NCBI GenBank assembly: GCA_943329075.2
Contig: CALQCM020000012.1
Coordinates: forward strand, 24,625-88,624
From: Chitinophaga pinensis
Lineage (GTDB): Bacteria; Pseudomonadota; Gammaproteobacteria; Burkholderiales; SG8-41
Direction of reading: 5' to 3'
DNA length: 64,000 bases
Positions 36,110 to 45,103 of the stretch are shown here, in pieces; within the stretch, counting starts at the first letter, position 1; each line of letters opens with the position of its first letter. A program made the translations under genes and the position numbers. The notes under the pieces were generated by a model that was not told the DNA's origin, did no database searches, and was given only the letters and a program-made list of their open reading frames with translations.

Positions 36110-37066
36110 TTATTCGTCTTTCAGGCCGATCGTCTTGATGAGTTTGCCAAAGCGCGCGTATTCCGCCTTGATGGTATCGGCGAGTTGCTGCGGCGTGGAG
36201 GCGGCCGGATCGTAACCCTGCCCGGCCAGCCGTTCGCGCAACTCCGGCGACTTCATACCCGCGGCAATTTCGGCATTGAGGCGATCGATGGCGAATTTCG
36301 GCGTGCCGCGCGGCGCCGACATGGCGATCCACTGCACGGTTTCAAAGCCCGGCACACCGCTCTCGGCAATCGTCGGTACCTGTGGCAGGGCCGGCGACCG
36401 TTTCGCCGAGGTGACCGCCACCGCGCGCATCTTGCCGCTGACGGCGAATGGATATACCGAACTGAAGGTCGCGAACATCAGCGAAACGTGGCCACCGATC
36501 ACCTCAACCGCGGCCTGCGCGCCGCCCTTGTATGGCACGTGCAGCATATCGACGCCGGTGGCAATTTTGAACAACTCGGCCGACAGATGCCCGCCGGTAC
36601 CGATCGACGGCGAACCGAAAACGAGTTTGCCGGGTTGCGCCTTTGCCAACGCGATCAGCTGTTTCACCGTGGTCACCGGCAGCGACGGGTGCACCACCAG
36701 CAGATAGGGCTGGGTGGCGAGCATCGATACCGGATCAAAATCGCGCACCGGATCGTACGGCACGCTGCGTTTCAAGTTGGGCACGATGGCCAGCGTGGTC
36801 TGGCTCGAGACGAATACGTTGTAACCGTCGGGCGCGGACTTCGCGGCCACTTCGGTCCCGATGATGGTGCTGGCCCCCGGCCGGTTGTCGATCAGAAAAT
36901 TCTGGCCGGTGCGTTTGGTCAGTTCATCGGCCACCGCGCGCGCGATGATGTCGTTGCCGCCGCCCGGCGGATACGGCACGATGACGCGTACGGTTTTGGC
37001 GGGATAGGCGGTTTGTGCAAACGCGAGGGGGGCGCCAGCCATCGCAATCACCAATGCGCTGCCCAT
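36110..37066 (-). CDS. Bug/TctC-family solute-binding receptor
   Basis: 318 residues from ATG 37066, which opens the signal peptide MGSALVIAMAGAPLAFA. Motifs: VPYPPGGGNDIIARAVA, IDNRPGASTIIGTEVAA, APDGYNVFV, VPYKGGAQAAVEV. The start is uncertain: no ribosome site precedes 37066, and the frame is open to a GTG at 37177 that overlaps the stop of the TPP-enzyme gene (GTGA) but would translate a 24-bp palindrome. Third gene of the decarboxylase operon, so its ligand may be a sulfonated, phosphonated or other 2-oxo acid. Confidence 0.88.
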   Translation of the reverse strand: MGSALVIAMAGAPLAFAQTAYPAKTVRVIVPYPPGGGNDIIARAVADELTKRTGQNFLIDNRPGASTIIGTEVAAKSAPDGYNVFVSSQTTLAIVPNLKRSVPYDPVRDFDPVSMLATQPYLLVVHPSLPVTTVKQLIALAKAQPGKLVFGSPSIGTGGHLSAELFKIATGVDMLHVPYKGGAQAAVEVIGGHVSLMFATFSSVYPFAVSGKMRAVAVTSAKRSPALPQVPTIAESGVPGFETVQWIAMSAPRGTPKFAIDRLNAEIAAGMKSPELRERLAGQGYDPAASTPQQLADTIKAEYARFGKLIKTIGLKDE

Positions 37067-37090
37067 CACGCCAGACAGAAATCGTCGCCA

Positions 37091-37155
37091 GGAAGGAGCG
37101 CAGCGTATTCCGGGTTGGGCGTGTGCAGAATCCCGGAATACGCTGCGCTCCTTCC
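37091..37155. repeat. Long perfect palindrome at the 5' end of a Bug gene
   Basis: 24-bp perfect inverted repeat with arms GGAAGGAGCGCAGCG... (37091-37114) and ...CGCTGCGCTCCTTCC (37132-37155), 17-nt loop. It lies between the TPP beta-subunit gene and the receptor's signal peptide. It contains a GGAAGGAG sequence that could act as, or hide, a ribosome site. It resembles BIME-type intergenic elements. Confidence 0.8.
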
Positions 37156-37173
37156 GGGCTACAGATGTACCGC

Positions 37174-37764
37174 TCACGCCTCTCCCAGCAAGGCTTCGCG
37201 AAAACGAAACTTGAGCAGCGTGCCGTCACGCGGCGGCAGCACCAGCGCATCACGTTCGGTCGTGACTTTGACGGCAACGAACACAGGCCCCGCGCCGTAA
37301 ATTTTCGGCACCCAGGTTTTGAGTTCAGCCGTGGTGTAAATGGTTTGGGTCGCGTGAAAACCCGCTGCTTTCGCCATGCCCGCCAGATCGGCGCCCATTT
37401 GCGTATGCGTCGCCTGCATGCCGGTTTCGCCGTAATGCTCGTTGTCCATCACGACGATCGAAAGATTCTGCGGCTGCTGTGCGGCAATCGTCGCCAGCGC
37501 ACCGAGCGCCATCAGCATTTCACCGTCGCCGGTGATGACGATGACGCGGCGTTTCGGTTGTGCCAGCGCCATGCCGAGCCCGACCATGGCGGCACAACCC
37601 ATGCCGCCCCAGGTGTAGAAATTCAACGGGCTGTCGCCGACGGCGGCCGCGTCCCAGGTCGGCGCACCGAGCCCGGTGACGACCAGCGCGTCACCGCGCC
37701 GCGCGAGGATTTCCGCCGCCACCTTGCGACGATCGAGTTTGGGTTTTCTGCGCGACGCACTCAT
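37174..37764 (-). CDS. TPP-dependent decarboxylase beta-type subunit (sulfopyruvate/phosphonopyruvate decarboxylase-like)
   Basis: 196 residues forming the TPP/Mg-binding half of a split 2-oxo acid decarboxylase. The thiamine-diphosphate motif GDGEMLMALGALA...VVMDN (GDG-x-N) is intact, preceded by NFYTWGGMGCAAMVGLG. Its ATG overlaps the alpha gene stop by 4 nt (ATGA), implying a fixed heteromeric complex. Relatives decarboxylate sulfopyruvate (ComE) or phosphonopyruvate. No other coenzyme M or phosphonate genes are near, so the true substrate is open. Confidence 0.87.
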   Translation of the reverse strand: MSASRRKPKLDRRKVAAEILARRGDALVVTGLGAPTWDAAAVGDSPLNFYTWGGMGCAAMVGLGMALAQPKRRVIVITGDGEMLMALGALATIAAQQPQNLSIVVMDNEHYGETGMQATHTQMGADLAGMAKAAGFHATQTIYTTAELKTWVPKIYGAGPVFVAVKVTTERDALVLPPRDGTLLKFRFREALLGEA

Positions 37765-38273
37765 TTGAACTCCTTGGCGCCAACGACGCGTTGCGCCACC
37801 TGCACCGCCACCACGCGGTTCGTATTGAAGGCCATGCGTGCTGCCGCCGCGAAGGTTTCCCCAACATCATCGGCATCGGCAACCGGCTGCACGATGACAC
37901 CCATCGCGGTCAACACGGTTGCGGTGGCCTGCGCCATCGGCATCTGCCAGGGATTGAACTCCCCCCACTGCCCGCGCATCGTCACCAGCATCAGCAAGGG
38001 GATGCGGCACTCGATCGCCATACCCAGCATGTTGATACAGTTGCCGACGCCGCTCGACTGCAGCAGCAGCGCGCTGCGTTCGCCGCCGAGCCAGGCACCG
38101 GTGGCGAGTGCAATACCCTCCTCTTCAGTCGTCAGCGGCACGGCGCGCATTTTTTTATCGCCGCGCACAAGTTCGATCACGCGCTTGAGGCCGGTGTCGG
38201 GCACATAAGCGACCTGACGCACCTTCTGTTCGCGCAACACACGATGGACTTCGTCGGACCAGTTGATAGACAT
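37761..38273 (-). CDS. TPP-dependent decarboxylase alpha-type subunit
   Basis: 170 residues forming the pyrimidine-binding half. MSINWSDEVHRVLREQKV... start; VAYVPDTGLKRVIELV; the conserved Glu that activates TPP in PLTTEEEGIALATGAW; GVGNCINMLGMAIECRIPLL. ATG 38273 is the family-like start though its ribosome site is weak. Pairs with the overlapping beta gene; ComD-like. Confidence 0.87.
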   Translation of the reverse strand: MSINWSDEVHRVLREQKVRQVAYVPDTGLKRVIELVRGDKKMRAVPLTTEEEGIALATGAWLGGERSALLLQSSGVGNCINMLGMAIECRIPLLMLVTMRGQWGEFNPWQMPMAQATATVLTAMGVIVQPVADADDVGETFAAAARMAFNTNRVVAVQVAQRVVGAKEFK

Positions 38274-38366
38274 ATCTTTGGCAAGGATTGAGGATTGAGA
38301 AAATTGCAGGGATGGCAACTGTTTTAGTCGTCGCAGGGCGCTGCTGTCAAGGCTCTCGCATGTCGA

Positions 38367-39331
38367 TTATTCCGGCTTGATGCCGGCTGCCCGCACCACC
38401 TGCGCCCATTTGGCGATTTCATTGCGAATGCGTTCGCCGAAAGCAGCGGCACTCCCGGGCGCGGGTTCCATGCCGTTGGCGGCAAAACGCGTCTGCGTAT
38501 CGGCATCGGCCAGCACCTTCTGCAATTCGCCGTTGAGGCGCGCGACCAGTGCCGGCGGCATTTTTGCGGGGCCGAGCAATCCGTACCAGCCGTTGACTTC
38601 GAATCCCGGGTATCCCGATTCGACGAACGTCGCCACCTCGGGCATGGCGGCCGAGCGTGTCAGCGTCGTCACCGCGATCGCGCGCAGGCGGCCGTTTTGC
38701 ACCTGCGGATTGAGCGTCGAGATCGAACCGAAAAACATCGAGACGCGTCCGGCGATCAGATCCGGCAGTGCCGCACTGCCGCCTTTGTACGGCACGTGTT
38801 GCATGTCGATGTCGGCGACCATGCGCAGCAGTTCGGCGGCCAGATGCGACGGACTGCCGATGCCGACCGAGGCGTAACTGATCTGGCCCGGCCGCGCCTT
38901 CGTCCACGCCACAAATTCTTTAACAGTTTTCGCGGCAATCGCCGGATGCACAGCCATCAGATAGGAGCCGCCGCCGACCAGCCCCAGCGGCGTGAAATCG
39001 CGCTGCGTGTCATAGGGCAGCGACTTCATGGTGCTCGGGTTGACCGCAATGCCGGCCGAGGCGACCAGCAACGTATAACCGTCGGGGCCGCATGCGCGAC
39101 GATGTCGGCACCGACCACGCCGTTGGCGCCCGCGCGGTTGTCGACGACAAACGACTGACCGAAGCGTTCGCTGAATTTCTCCGCGACTATGCGCGCCGCC
39201 AGGTCGTTGGTGCCGCCCGGCGCGAACGGCACGACGATGCGTACCGGTTTGACCGGATAATCGGCAGCCATTGCGGCGGCTTGGATGGCGGCCATCGCTG
39301 CCATGGCCGCTGCAGCAATGAATGCACGCAC
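38367..39331 (-). pseudogene. Bug/TctC-family receptor gene interrupted by a single-base frameshift
   Basis: The first frame (39331 to about 39088) gives a signal peptide (MRAFIAAAAMAAMAAIQAAA...), VPFAPGGTNDLAARIVA and VDNRAGANGVVGADIVAHAAP, then runs into unrelated sequence. The second frame resumes exactly at PDGYTLLVASAG and continues through VPYKGGSAALPDL to the end. Adding one G to the GGGG run at 39084-39087 would rejoin them. The rest is intact with no further stops, so this is either a very recent mutation, a phase-variable tract or a sequencing/assembly error. Confidence 0.88.
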
Positions 39332-39477
39332 TGCTGGCGGGCTTTTCTACGGGTTTGCGCTTCTCCTCAAACGCCAGTATGCCCGCAGGTGGCCCGCCAT
39401 TCAACAGCAAATGGGGCGCAGACGCGTGAACGCGAAGCTGCACACAGTGTCCCGCGCGTGACAAACCGCAAAAGGCG

Positions 39478-40455
39478 TTATTCGACTTTCACGCCAGATG
39501 CCTTCACCACTGCAGTCCAGCGCGCGATTTCCTTCGGCACGAAATCCTTCAGGCTCTGCGGCGTAGAGTCGTCCACCACCTCGACGCCCAGCGCATCAAG
39601 CCGCGGCCGCAGTGCCGGATCTTTCGCTGCGCGGTTGATATCGCGGTTAAGCTTTTCGACGATCTCGCGCGGTGTTTTGGCCGGCGCAAAGAACATGTTC
39701 CAGGTATAAGCCTCAAAGCCCGTCAACCCGCTTTCCGATACCGTCGGCAGATCGGGCAGAGCCTGCGCGCGTTTAAGTGTCGCCGTGGCGATACCGCGCA
39801 ACGGGCCGCTACGCACATGGCCGGCGGCACCACCGACACCCTCACACACCGCACTGATATTTCCGCCGAGCAAATCAATGATCGCCGGTCCTGTGCCTTT
39901 GTAAGGCACATGAATGAAATCGCTGACGCCGCCGCGCATTTTGAACAACTCGAAACACAGATGGCTGATGCCGCCCAATCCGGATGAACCGAACTTATAT
40001 TTTCCCGGATTGGCGCGCAACTCGGCGATCAGTTCCTTGACATTCGACACCGGGAAAACCGCCGGATTGACCATAATAATCATTGGAACGTTGACTGCCA
40101 GCGCGACGGGTGCGAAATCCTTGTCCGGATCGTAGGGCAGCTTGCGGCCGTTCGCAGAATGCAGGGCGTGCGTGCTGATTACGCCGAGCGCCAGCGTATA
40201 ACCATCGGCCGGTGCCTTCGCCACCAGTTCGGTGCCGATGATGCCGGCAGCACCCGCACGGTTGTCGACAATCACCGGCACGCCGTAGTACTCGGCGAGT
40301 TTGCTCGCGTAGAGGCGACCGACTATGTCCGTTGGACCACCTGCCGCGTAACCGATCACAATGCGGATCGGGCGCGCCGGATAACCGCCGGCCGCGTTTT
40401 GCGCAATGCTGTTTCCAGCCAGCAGCGCCAGACCTAAAAGAATAATTCGGACCAT
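39478..40455 (-). CDS. Bug/TctC-family solute-binding receptor
   Basis: 325 residues. Signal peptide MVRIILLGLALLAGNSIAQ; IGYAAGGPTDIVGRLYA, VDNRAGAAGIIGTELVA, APADGYTLALG, VPYKGTGPAIIDL. The ribosome site is an uninterrupted run of nine G (on the minus strand) touching the ATG. It is the last gene of the IclR-linked CoA-transferase operon, 36 nt after a CaiB gene, so it probably delivers that pathway's substrate. Confidence 0.93.
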   Translation of the reverse strand: MVRIILLGLALLAGNSIAQNAAGGYPARPIRIVIGYAAGGPTDIVGRLYASKLAEYYGVPVIVDNRAGAAGIIGTELVAKAPADGYTLALGVISTHALHSANGRKLPYDPDKDFAPVALAVNVPMIIMVNPAVFPVSNVKELIAELRANPGKYKFGSSGLGGISHLCFELFKMRGGVSDFIHVPYKGTGPAIIDLLGGNISAVCEGVGGAAGHVRSGPLRGIATATLKRAQALPDLPTVSESGLTGFEAYTWNMFFAPAKTPREIVEKLNRDINRAAKDPALRPRLDALGVEVVDDSTPQSLKDFVPKEIARWTAVVKASGVKVE

Positions 40456-40491
40456 CCCCCCCCCTTTCGTTCAGCCTCGTTTGTGCTGAGT

Positions 40492-41799
40492 TCAGTTTTT
40501 CCGTTTGGCCTTGCCGCCTTCGGTGTGTTCTGCGGGCGGCAGTGCCGGATCCTGGATTACGCCGGCGCGCGCCCACAGTTCGAGTTGCTGCGGATCTTTC
40601 GCCACATCGATACAACCGAATTTCTCCAGCACCGCCAGCGTGTCCTCACCCAGCTGTGGCGGCGACAGCCAGACATCCTGTTCGATGCCGCGGTATTTCA
40701 CCGGCCGCATCGGCGCGCTCATGCGGCCGACACCGAGCCTGCCGGTGAGCCTCCGGTGTTTGATCTGCGGATGATTGATGAGATCGGCGACGTTGAGCAC
40801 AGGGCCGCAAGGCACGTCACCGGCATCGAATATTTTTTCCCACTCGGCGGTGGTTTTCATCTTCAACGCAATGGACAGTTCGGCAAACAACAGCGCACTG
40901 TGTTTGGCACGCGTCGACAAGGAAACGAAACGCGGATCGTCCAGCCACTCCGTTTTGCCCAGCGCTTTGCACAGGTTGCGCCAGAACGTCTGGTTGAAGG
41001 CCGCCACGACAATATAGCCGTCGGCCGTCGGAAACCCGCCCATCGGCACCACGGTCGGATGCGCGCCGCCGTTGCGCTCGGTGACTTTGCCGGTCAGCTC
41101 GTAATGCGGAATGTAATAACCCATGATATTGAACAGGCAATCGAAATTGCTAACGTCGATAAACTGTCCCTTGCCGCTGCGGTCACGCTCGCGCAATGCG
41201 ATCGCCATCGCAAAGGCCGCGTATAAGCCCGGGATGTAATCGCCGACCGAAAGCCCGGCGCGCACCGGAGCACCGCCGGCCTCACCGGTCAGCGACATCA
41301 GCCCCGCCATCGCCTGGATCACGCCATCGAAGGCGGGACGGTCACGCAAAGGGCCGTCCTGGCCGAAGCCGCTAATGGCGCAATAAATCAGATCGGGTTT
41401 CAGCTTCAGACAATCTTCATAGGCCAGTCCGAGTTTTTCCATGACGCCGGGCCGGAAGTTGTGCAAAACAACATCGGCCTGCGCGATCAGCTTGTCCAGC
41501 ATGCGTTTGCCGTCCGCCGTCTTGATATTAATCGCCACGCTCTGCTTGTTACGGTTGACCGCCGCGAAGAAATGACTGATGCCATCTTCATGCGGCGGCG
41601 TGCCGCGCGCAGTATCGCCGCGTTCCGGCGTTTCGATCTTGATTACTGTGGCGCCAAGATCGGCGAGGATCATAGCGGCAAACGGCCCGGCAATGACGTG
41701 GGTAAAATCGATCACCACGACATCCGACAGAGGCAGGCGCTGCGCGCCCTGTGCTACGCGCTGGCCGGCGCGGCCCTTAGTTTCGGTTGCGGCATTCAT
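40492..41799 (-). CDS. CaiB/BaiF (class III) CoA-transferase
   Basis: 435 residues from ATG 41799 (MNAATETKG). Class III features: LPLSDVVVIDFTHVIAGPFA, GATVIKIETPERGD, SVAINIKTADGKRML, and the catalytic Asp in RPAFDGVIQAMAGLMSLTG. A basic C-terminal tail (GGKAKRKN) is extra. Its start overlaps the NMO stop by 4 nt (ATGA). It shares an operon with a second CaiB at 42824, so the two may form a hetero-oligomer or act on successive acids. Confidence 0.93.
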   Translation of the reverse strand: MNAATETKGRAGQRVAQGAQRLPLSDVVVIDFTHVIAGPFAAMILADLGATVIKIETPERGDTARGTPPHEDGISHFFAAVNRNKQSVAINIKTADGKRMLDKLIAQADVVLHNFRPGVMEKLGLAYEDCLKLKPDLIYCAISGFGQDGPLRDRPAFDGVIQAMAGLMSLTGEAGGAPVRAGLSVGDYIPGLYAAFAMAIALRERDRSGKGQFIDVSNFDCLFNIMGYYIPHYELTGKVTERNGGAHPTVVPMGGFPTADGYIVVAAFNQTFWRNLCKALGKTEWLDDPRFVSLSTRAKHSALLFAELSIALKMKTTAEWEKIFDAGDVPCGPVLNVADLINHPQIKHRRLTGRLGVGRMSAPMRPVKYRGIEQDVWLSPPQLGEDTLAVLEKFGCIDVAKDPQQLELWARAGVIQDPALPPAEHTEGGKAKRKN

Positions 41800-42818
41800 G
41801 CGTGTGCCCCTTGCAGTTCCGGCGTGCCAACATCGCCGCGTAATTGATCGAGCCGCTCCAGCGCAGCGCGCGCCTCGGCTTCCAGCCGCGCGACGATCGC
41901 CGCCAGCGGTTCGATGCGATCGGCAAACGCCACCGCCTGCCCGCATGACAGCACCGCGCTTTCGGCATCGCCGCTTTCGTAGGCCGCGCGACCGACCTTG
42001 CCGGAAATATGCGGAAAAAGGATGTCGATATCCGGTCCGTGCTCGCGTTCCAGTCCGCGCACCACGCGCGCCTTTTCGTTGGCCAGCGCGCGCCGTGTTT
42101 TTTTCAGCGACTGCAGGATCAGCATTGTCTGCGTTTCATCCGTCTGCACGAGACGTTCCTTGTAATTGCGATGCGCCCAGATTTCTTCAGCGACCAGAAA
42201 ACGCGTGCCGATGCCAATGCCATCGGCACCCAGCGCGAGTGCAGCAACTATATGTGAGCCCACGCCCATACCGCCTGAGACCACGAGTGGGATTTTGATA
42301 TCGCGTGCGGCCACCGCGGCCTGCACCATCGAGCCGACGATGTCCATGCCCGGATGTCCGCCCGACTCGCCGCCGACGACAATGACCGCATCGACTCCCG
42401 CCGCCTGCACCTTGCGCGCAAAGCGCACCGCCGGCACCTTGTGCGTAACGACAAGGCCGGCGTCGCGCATCTGCTTCAGAAAAGGCTCGGGGTTCTGCCC
42501 GAAAGTCTCGATAAAACGGATACCCTCTTCGGCCAGCAGACCGATGACGCGTTCAATGCGGTCGCGCTCCCTGTCACCCTGTGCAATGGCGAGATTGACG
42601 CCGAAGGGCTTGTCGCCGGCAATCCGGCGGCACTTTCTGATTTCCGCACGCAGATCATCTGGTGCCGGGAAACTCGCCGCCGTGATGAAGCCCATGATGC
42701 CGGCCCTCGCCGCCGCACCAACGTAGTCCGCATTCGACAGCCACATCAGACCACTGGCCACCACCGGCAAACGGATGCCGTAGAGTTCGGTGATACGTGT
42801 CGTGAAGAGTTTTTCCAC
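41796..42818 (-). CDS. Nitronate monooxygenase-like FMN protein (2-nitropropane dioxygenase family)
   Basis: 340 residues, FMN-binding TIM barrel. Motifs: GLMWLSNADYVGAAARAG, the active-site loop VVGGESGGHPGMD and the phosphate loop GGMGVGSHIVAALALGAD. GTG start with AAGGG eight nt upstream; 5 nt after the second CaiB. Family members oxidise nitronates, but related proteins sit in CoA-ester operons and may act as flavin reductases. Here it lies between two CoA-transferases. Confidence 0.9.
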   Translation of the reverse strand: MEKLFTTRITELYGIRLPVVASGLMWLSNADYVGAAARAGIMGFITAASFPAPDDLRAEIRKCRRIAGDKPFGVNLAIAQGDRERDRIERVIGLLAEEGIRFIETFGQNPEPFLKQMRDAGLVVTHKVPAVRFARKVQAAGVDAVIVVGGESGGHPGMDIVGSMVQAAVAARDIKIPLVVSGGMGVGSHIVAALALGADGIGIGTRFLVAEEIWAHRNYKERLVQTDETQTMLILQSLKKTRRALANEKARVVRGLEREHGPDIDILFPHISGKVGRAAYESGDAESAVLSCGQAVAFADRIEPLAAIVARLEAEARAALERLDQLRGDVGTPELQGAHA

Positions 42819-42823
42819 TGCAA

Positions 42824-43990
42824 CTAACCCTTCGGCAATGCGGACAGCACGGCTTCAGTATCGGCGCCGAGTGCCGGCGGGCCGCGCCGTGCCTGCCACG
42901 CACCGTTGATGCGGATCGGCGGCGCTACCGTTTGCAGATCGCCACCCATTGCATGTTCAACCACCTCGAACGTGCCGTTGACCCGCGCCTGTTCATGCGC
43001 CGCCACGTCCTGCAGCGTATTGACCGGCCCGTTGGGCACCTGCCCTTTGTCGAGCAGTGCCAGACATTCGGCACGCGAGCGCTGCGCGAACAACCCGCTG
43101 AGCAAAGCGTTGACCTCGGCGCGGTTGGCGACACGACTCTTGATGGTGGCAAAGCGCGGATCGTCCGCCATTTGCGGAATGCCGAATCCCTCGCAAAGGC
43201 CGCGCCAGTATTCGTCGCGTGTAGCGGCAATCACAAACGCGCCGTCGCGCGCATGAAAAACGTCCCACGGCGAGGCCTGTGGATGCGCGGCACCAAGCCG
43301 CGGCATCTGTTTGCCTTCGGCAAACATTTGCTGGTAACGCAGATTCAGGATCGAAATCATGCAGTCAAGCATGGCGATTTCGACACGTTGCGGCTTGCCG
43401 CTGCGGCGCTGTTCAAGCACCGCCAAAACCACGCCCAGCGCGCCGAACACGCCGGACGAAATGTCCGCGATCGGCGCGCCCGCCGGCAGCGGACCGCCGG
43501 TCGGCTCACCGGTAATGCTCATGAGCCCGGACATCGCCTGCAGCACCACGTCGAGGCCCTGCTTGTCGCGCATCGGACCCGCCGCACCGAAGGCCGACAG
43601 CGAGCAGTAAACGATATCGGGATTGACCTTCAGCACGCTGTCGTAATCAAGGCCGAGCCGGCGCATCGTATCGGGCCGGAAGTTTTCGACGATCACCTGC
43701 GCCGAAGCAATCAGTTTCAGCACGGCGGCACGGCCCTCCGGCTTTTTCAGATCGAGGACGATACTTTTTTTATTGCGGTTGAGCGCAAGAAAACCGACAT
43801 GTTCGCCCTTCACGCGTACCGTGCCCGAAGTGCGAAACGCCTCACCCTCGGGCGGCTCAACCTTGATGATCTCCGCACCGTAGTCCCCGAGCAACATGGT
43901 ACACATCGGGCCCGCGGCGTGATGCGTGAAGTCGATCACGCGCACGCCAGTGAGCGGCAGGCTGCCCTGTTTTCTCGTGTTGTCAGCCAT
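42824..43990 (-). CDS. CaiB/BaiF (class III) CoA-transferase
   Basis: 388 residues. LPLTGVRVIDFTHHAAGPMC, GAEIIKVEPPEGEAFR, IVLDLKKPEGRAAVL, catalytic Asp in KQGLDVVLQAMSGLMSITG. Lies 9 nt after the enoyl-CoA hydratase and 5 nt before the NMO-like gene. Together with the CaiB at 40492 it gives two different class III transferases in one transcript. Confidence 0.93.
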   Translation of the reverse strand: MADNTRKQGSLPLTGVRVIDFTHHAAGPMCTMLLGDYGAEIIKVEPPEGEAFRTSGTVRVKGEHVGFLALNRNKKSIVLDLKKPEGRAAVLKLIASAQVIVENFRPDTMRRLGLDYDSVLKVNPDIVYCSLSAFGAAGPMRDKQGLDVVLQAMSGLMSITGEPTGGPLPAGAPIADISSGVFGALGVVLAVLEQRRSGKPQRVEIAMLDCMISILNLRYQQMFAEGKQMPRLGAAHPQASPWDVFHARDGAFVIAATRDEYWRGLCEGFGIPQMADDPRFATIKSRVANRAEVNALLSGLFAQRSRAECLALLDKGQVPNGPVNTLQDVAAHEQARVNGTFEVVEHAMGGDLQTVAPPIRINGAWQARRGPPALGADTEAVLSALPKG

Positions 43991-43999
43991 GTCGACCGT

Positions 44000-44926
44000 T
44001 TACAGGTAATCGCCGCCGCGCATCGGGATAATCGGCCGCTCGTCGGCAGGGCCGAAACCACCCAGCGGCGCATAGATTTCGCGCCGTTTCGCCACCGCCG
44101 CCGAGGCGCCCTTACTGCGCACTTCCTTAAAGAACGCGAATTCGCCTTCCTCGAAGCGCAGTTTGAGGCCCAGCGTGTGACCGAAGTAGAGTTCGGTGAA
44201 AGCCTGCCCCATACCCATCGCCTCCCACACCAGATGCGTATACGCCTTGCCGGAAACAATTCCATCGATCGGCAACAGCGCAATACGACGTGCTTCGTTC
44301 ATCACTTCATCGGCAAGCTGCTCTTTCGGCACCGCGCGATTGACCAGACCGATCAGTGATGCCTCGCGTCCGCTCCAGGTGCGTCCGCAAATCATCATTT
44401 CGCGTGTGCGCTTGTAACCGATGAGATGTGCATATAGCCGGATCAGCGTAATGCCCGAGATGCCGCCGACCTGCCCGAGGTTGCCGATATGCGCGTCTTC
44501 GGCGGCAATCGAGATATCGCAGCACGCCTGCAACTGGTTGCCGAGTTCGATGCACTGCCCGGAGATCTGCGCGATCGTCGGTTTCAGCGAAAAGAACAGG
44601 CGCTTCCAGACGTTGCGGTAGTGGCGCTGCATGCGCAGCTGGTGGCGGTTCGGCTGACCCTTTGGATCGGTCTTCGTGCGCGTGCCGAAACCTTCGAAAT
44701 AGCCTTCGAGATCGTGGCCGCCGCAGAAGTGGTCGCCCTCGCCTTTGATGATCACGACCTTCACGTCATCGTTGCCTTCCCAGTCCTCGATCGCCTCGAG
44801 CAATTGATCCTCGCCCCAAAAAGGCGAGGCGTTGCGCTTGCCAGGATTGCTCAATGTGACGGTGGCGATTTTTGCCGCGCGGTCAATGTCGTACTTGATG
44901 TACTGATACGGATATTCCTTGCTCAC
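44000..44926 (-). CDS. Enoyl-CoA hydratase/isomerase (crotonase) family protein
   Basis: 308 residues, somewhat long for the family. Crotonase fold with the oxyanion-hole loops GEGDHFCGGHDLEGYF and ISGQCIELGNQLQACCDISIA; the glutamates that act as acid/base in hydratases are not evident (HIGNLGQVGGISG replaces the usual E-containing loop), so isomerase, hydrolase or decarboxylase activity is possible. GTG start with GGGAGG. First gene of the operon regulated across the IclR intergenic region. Confidence 0.88.
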   Translation of the reverse strand: MSKEYPYQYIKYDIDRAAKIATVTLSNPGKRNASPFWGEDQLLEAIEDWEGNDDVKVVIIKGEGDHFCGGHDLEGYFEGFGTRTKTDPKGQPNRHQLRMQRHYRNVWKRLFFSLKPTIAQISGQCIELGNQLQACCDISIAAEDAHIGNLGQVGGISGITLIRLYAHLIGYKRTREMMICGRTWSGREASLIGLVNRAVPKEQLADEVMNEARRIALLPIDGIVSGKAYTHLVWEAMGMGQAFTELYFGHTLGLKLRFEEGEFAFFKEVRSKGASAAVAKRREIYAPLGGFGPADERPIIPMRGGDYL

Positions 44927-44972
44927 CTGAACCTCCCGTGAATGGTCTGACCTGCATTGCGCTTGCAACAGT

Positions 44973-45009
44973 TGTGCGCATAGCGCACACTATGTGCGTT
45001 GTGCGCACA
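44973..45009. promoter_or_regulatory. Pair of operator-like palindromes between the CoA-transferase operon and iclR-type gene
   Basis: Site 1 is a perfect 17-bp palindrome TGTGCGC-ATA-GCGCACA (44973-44989). Site 2 is TGTGCGCACA (45000-45009), with a further TGTGCG half-site between them. The sites share the TGTGCGC half and lie in a divergent promoter region next to an IclR-family gene, the classical arrangement for auto- and operon regulation. Confidence 0.7.
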
Positions 45010-45103
45010 CTTTACCCGTCAATAGCGCGGTACGTCAACCCGTCGGGAGATCGCTCTGGCCATAAAGAAACAGGAAGATGAGAAAGACTGGATCCGCGAC
45101 CAT

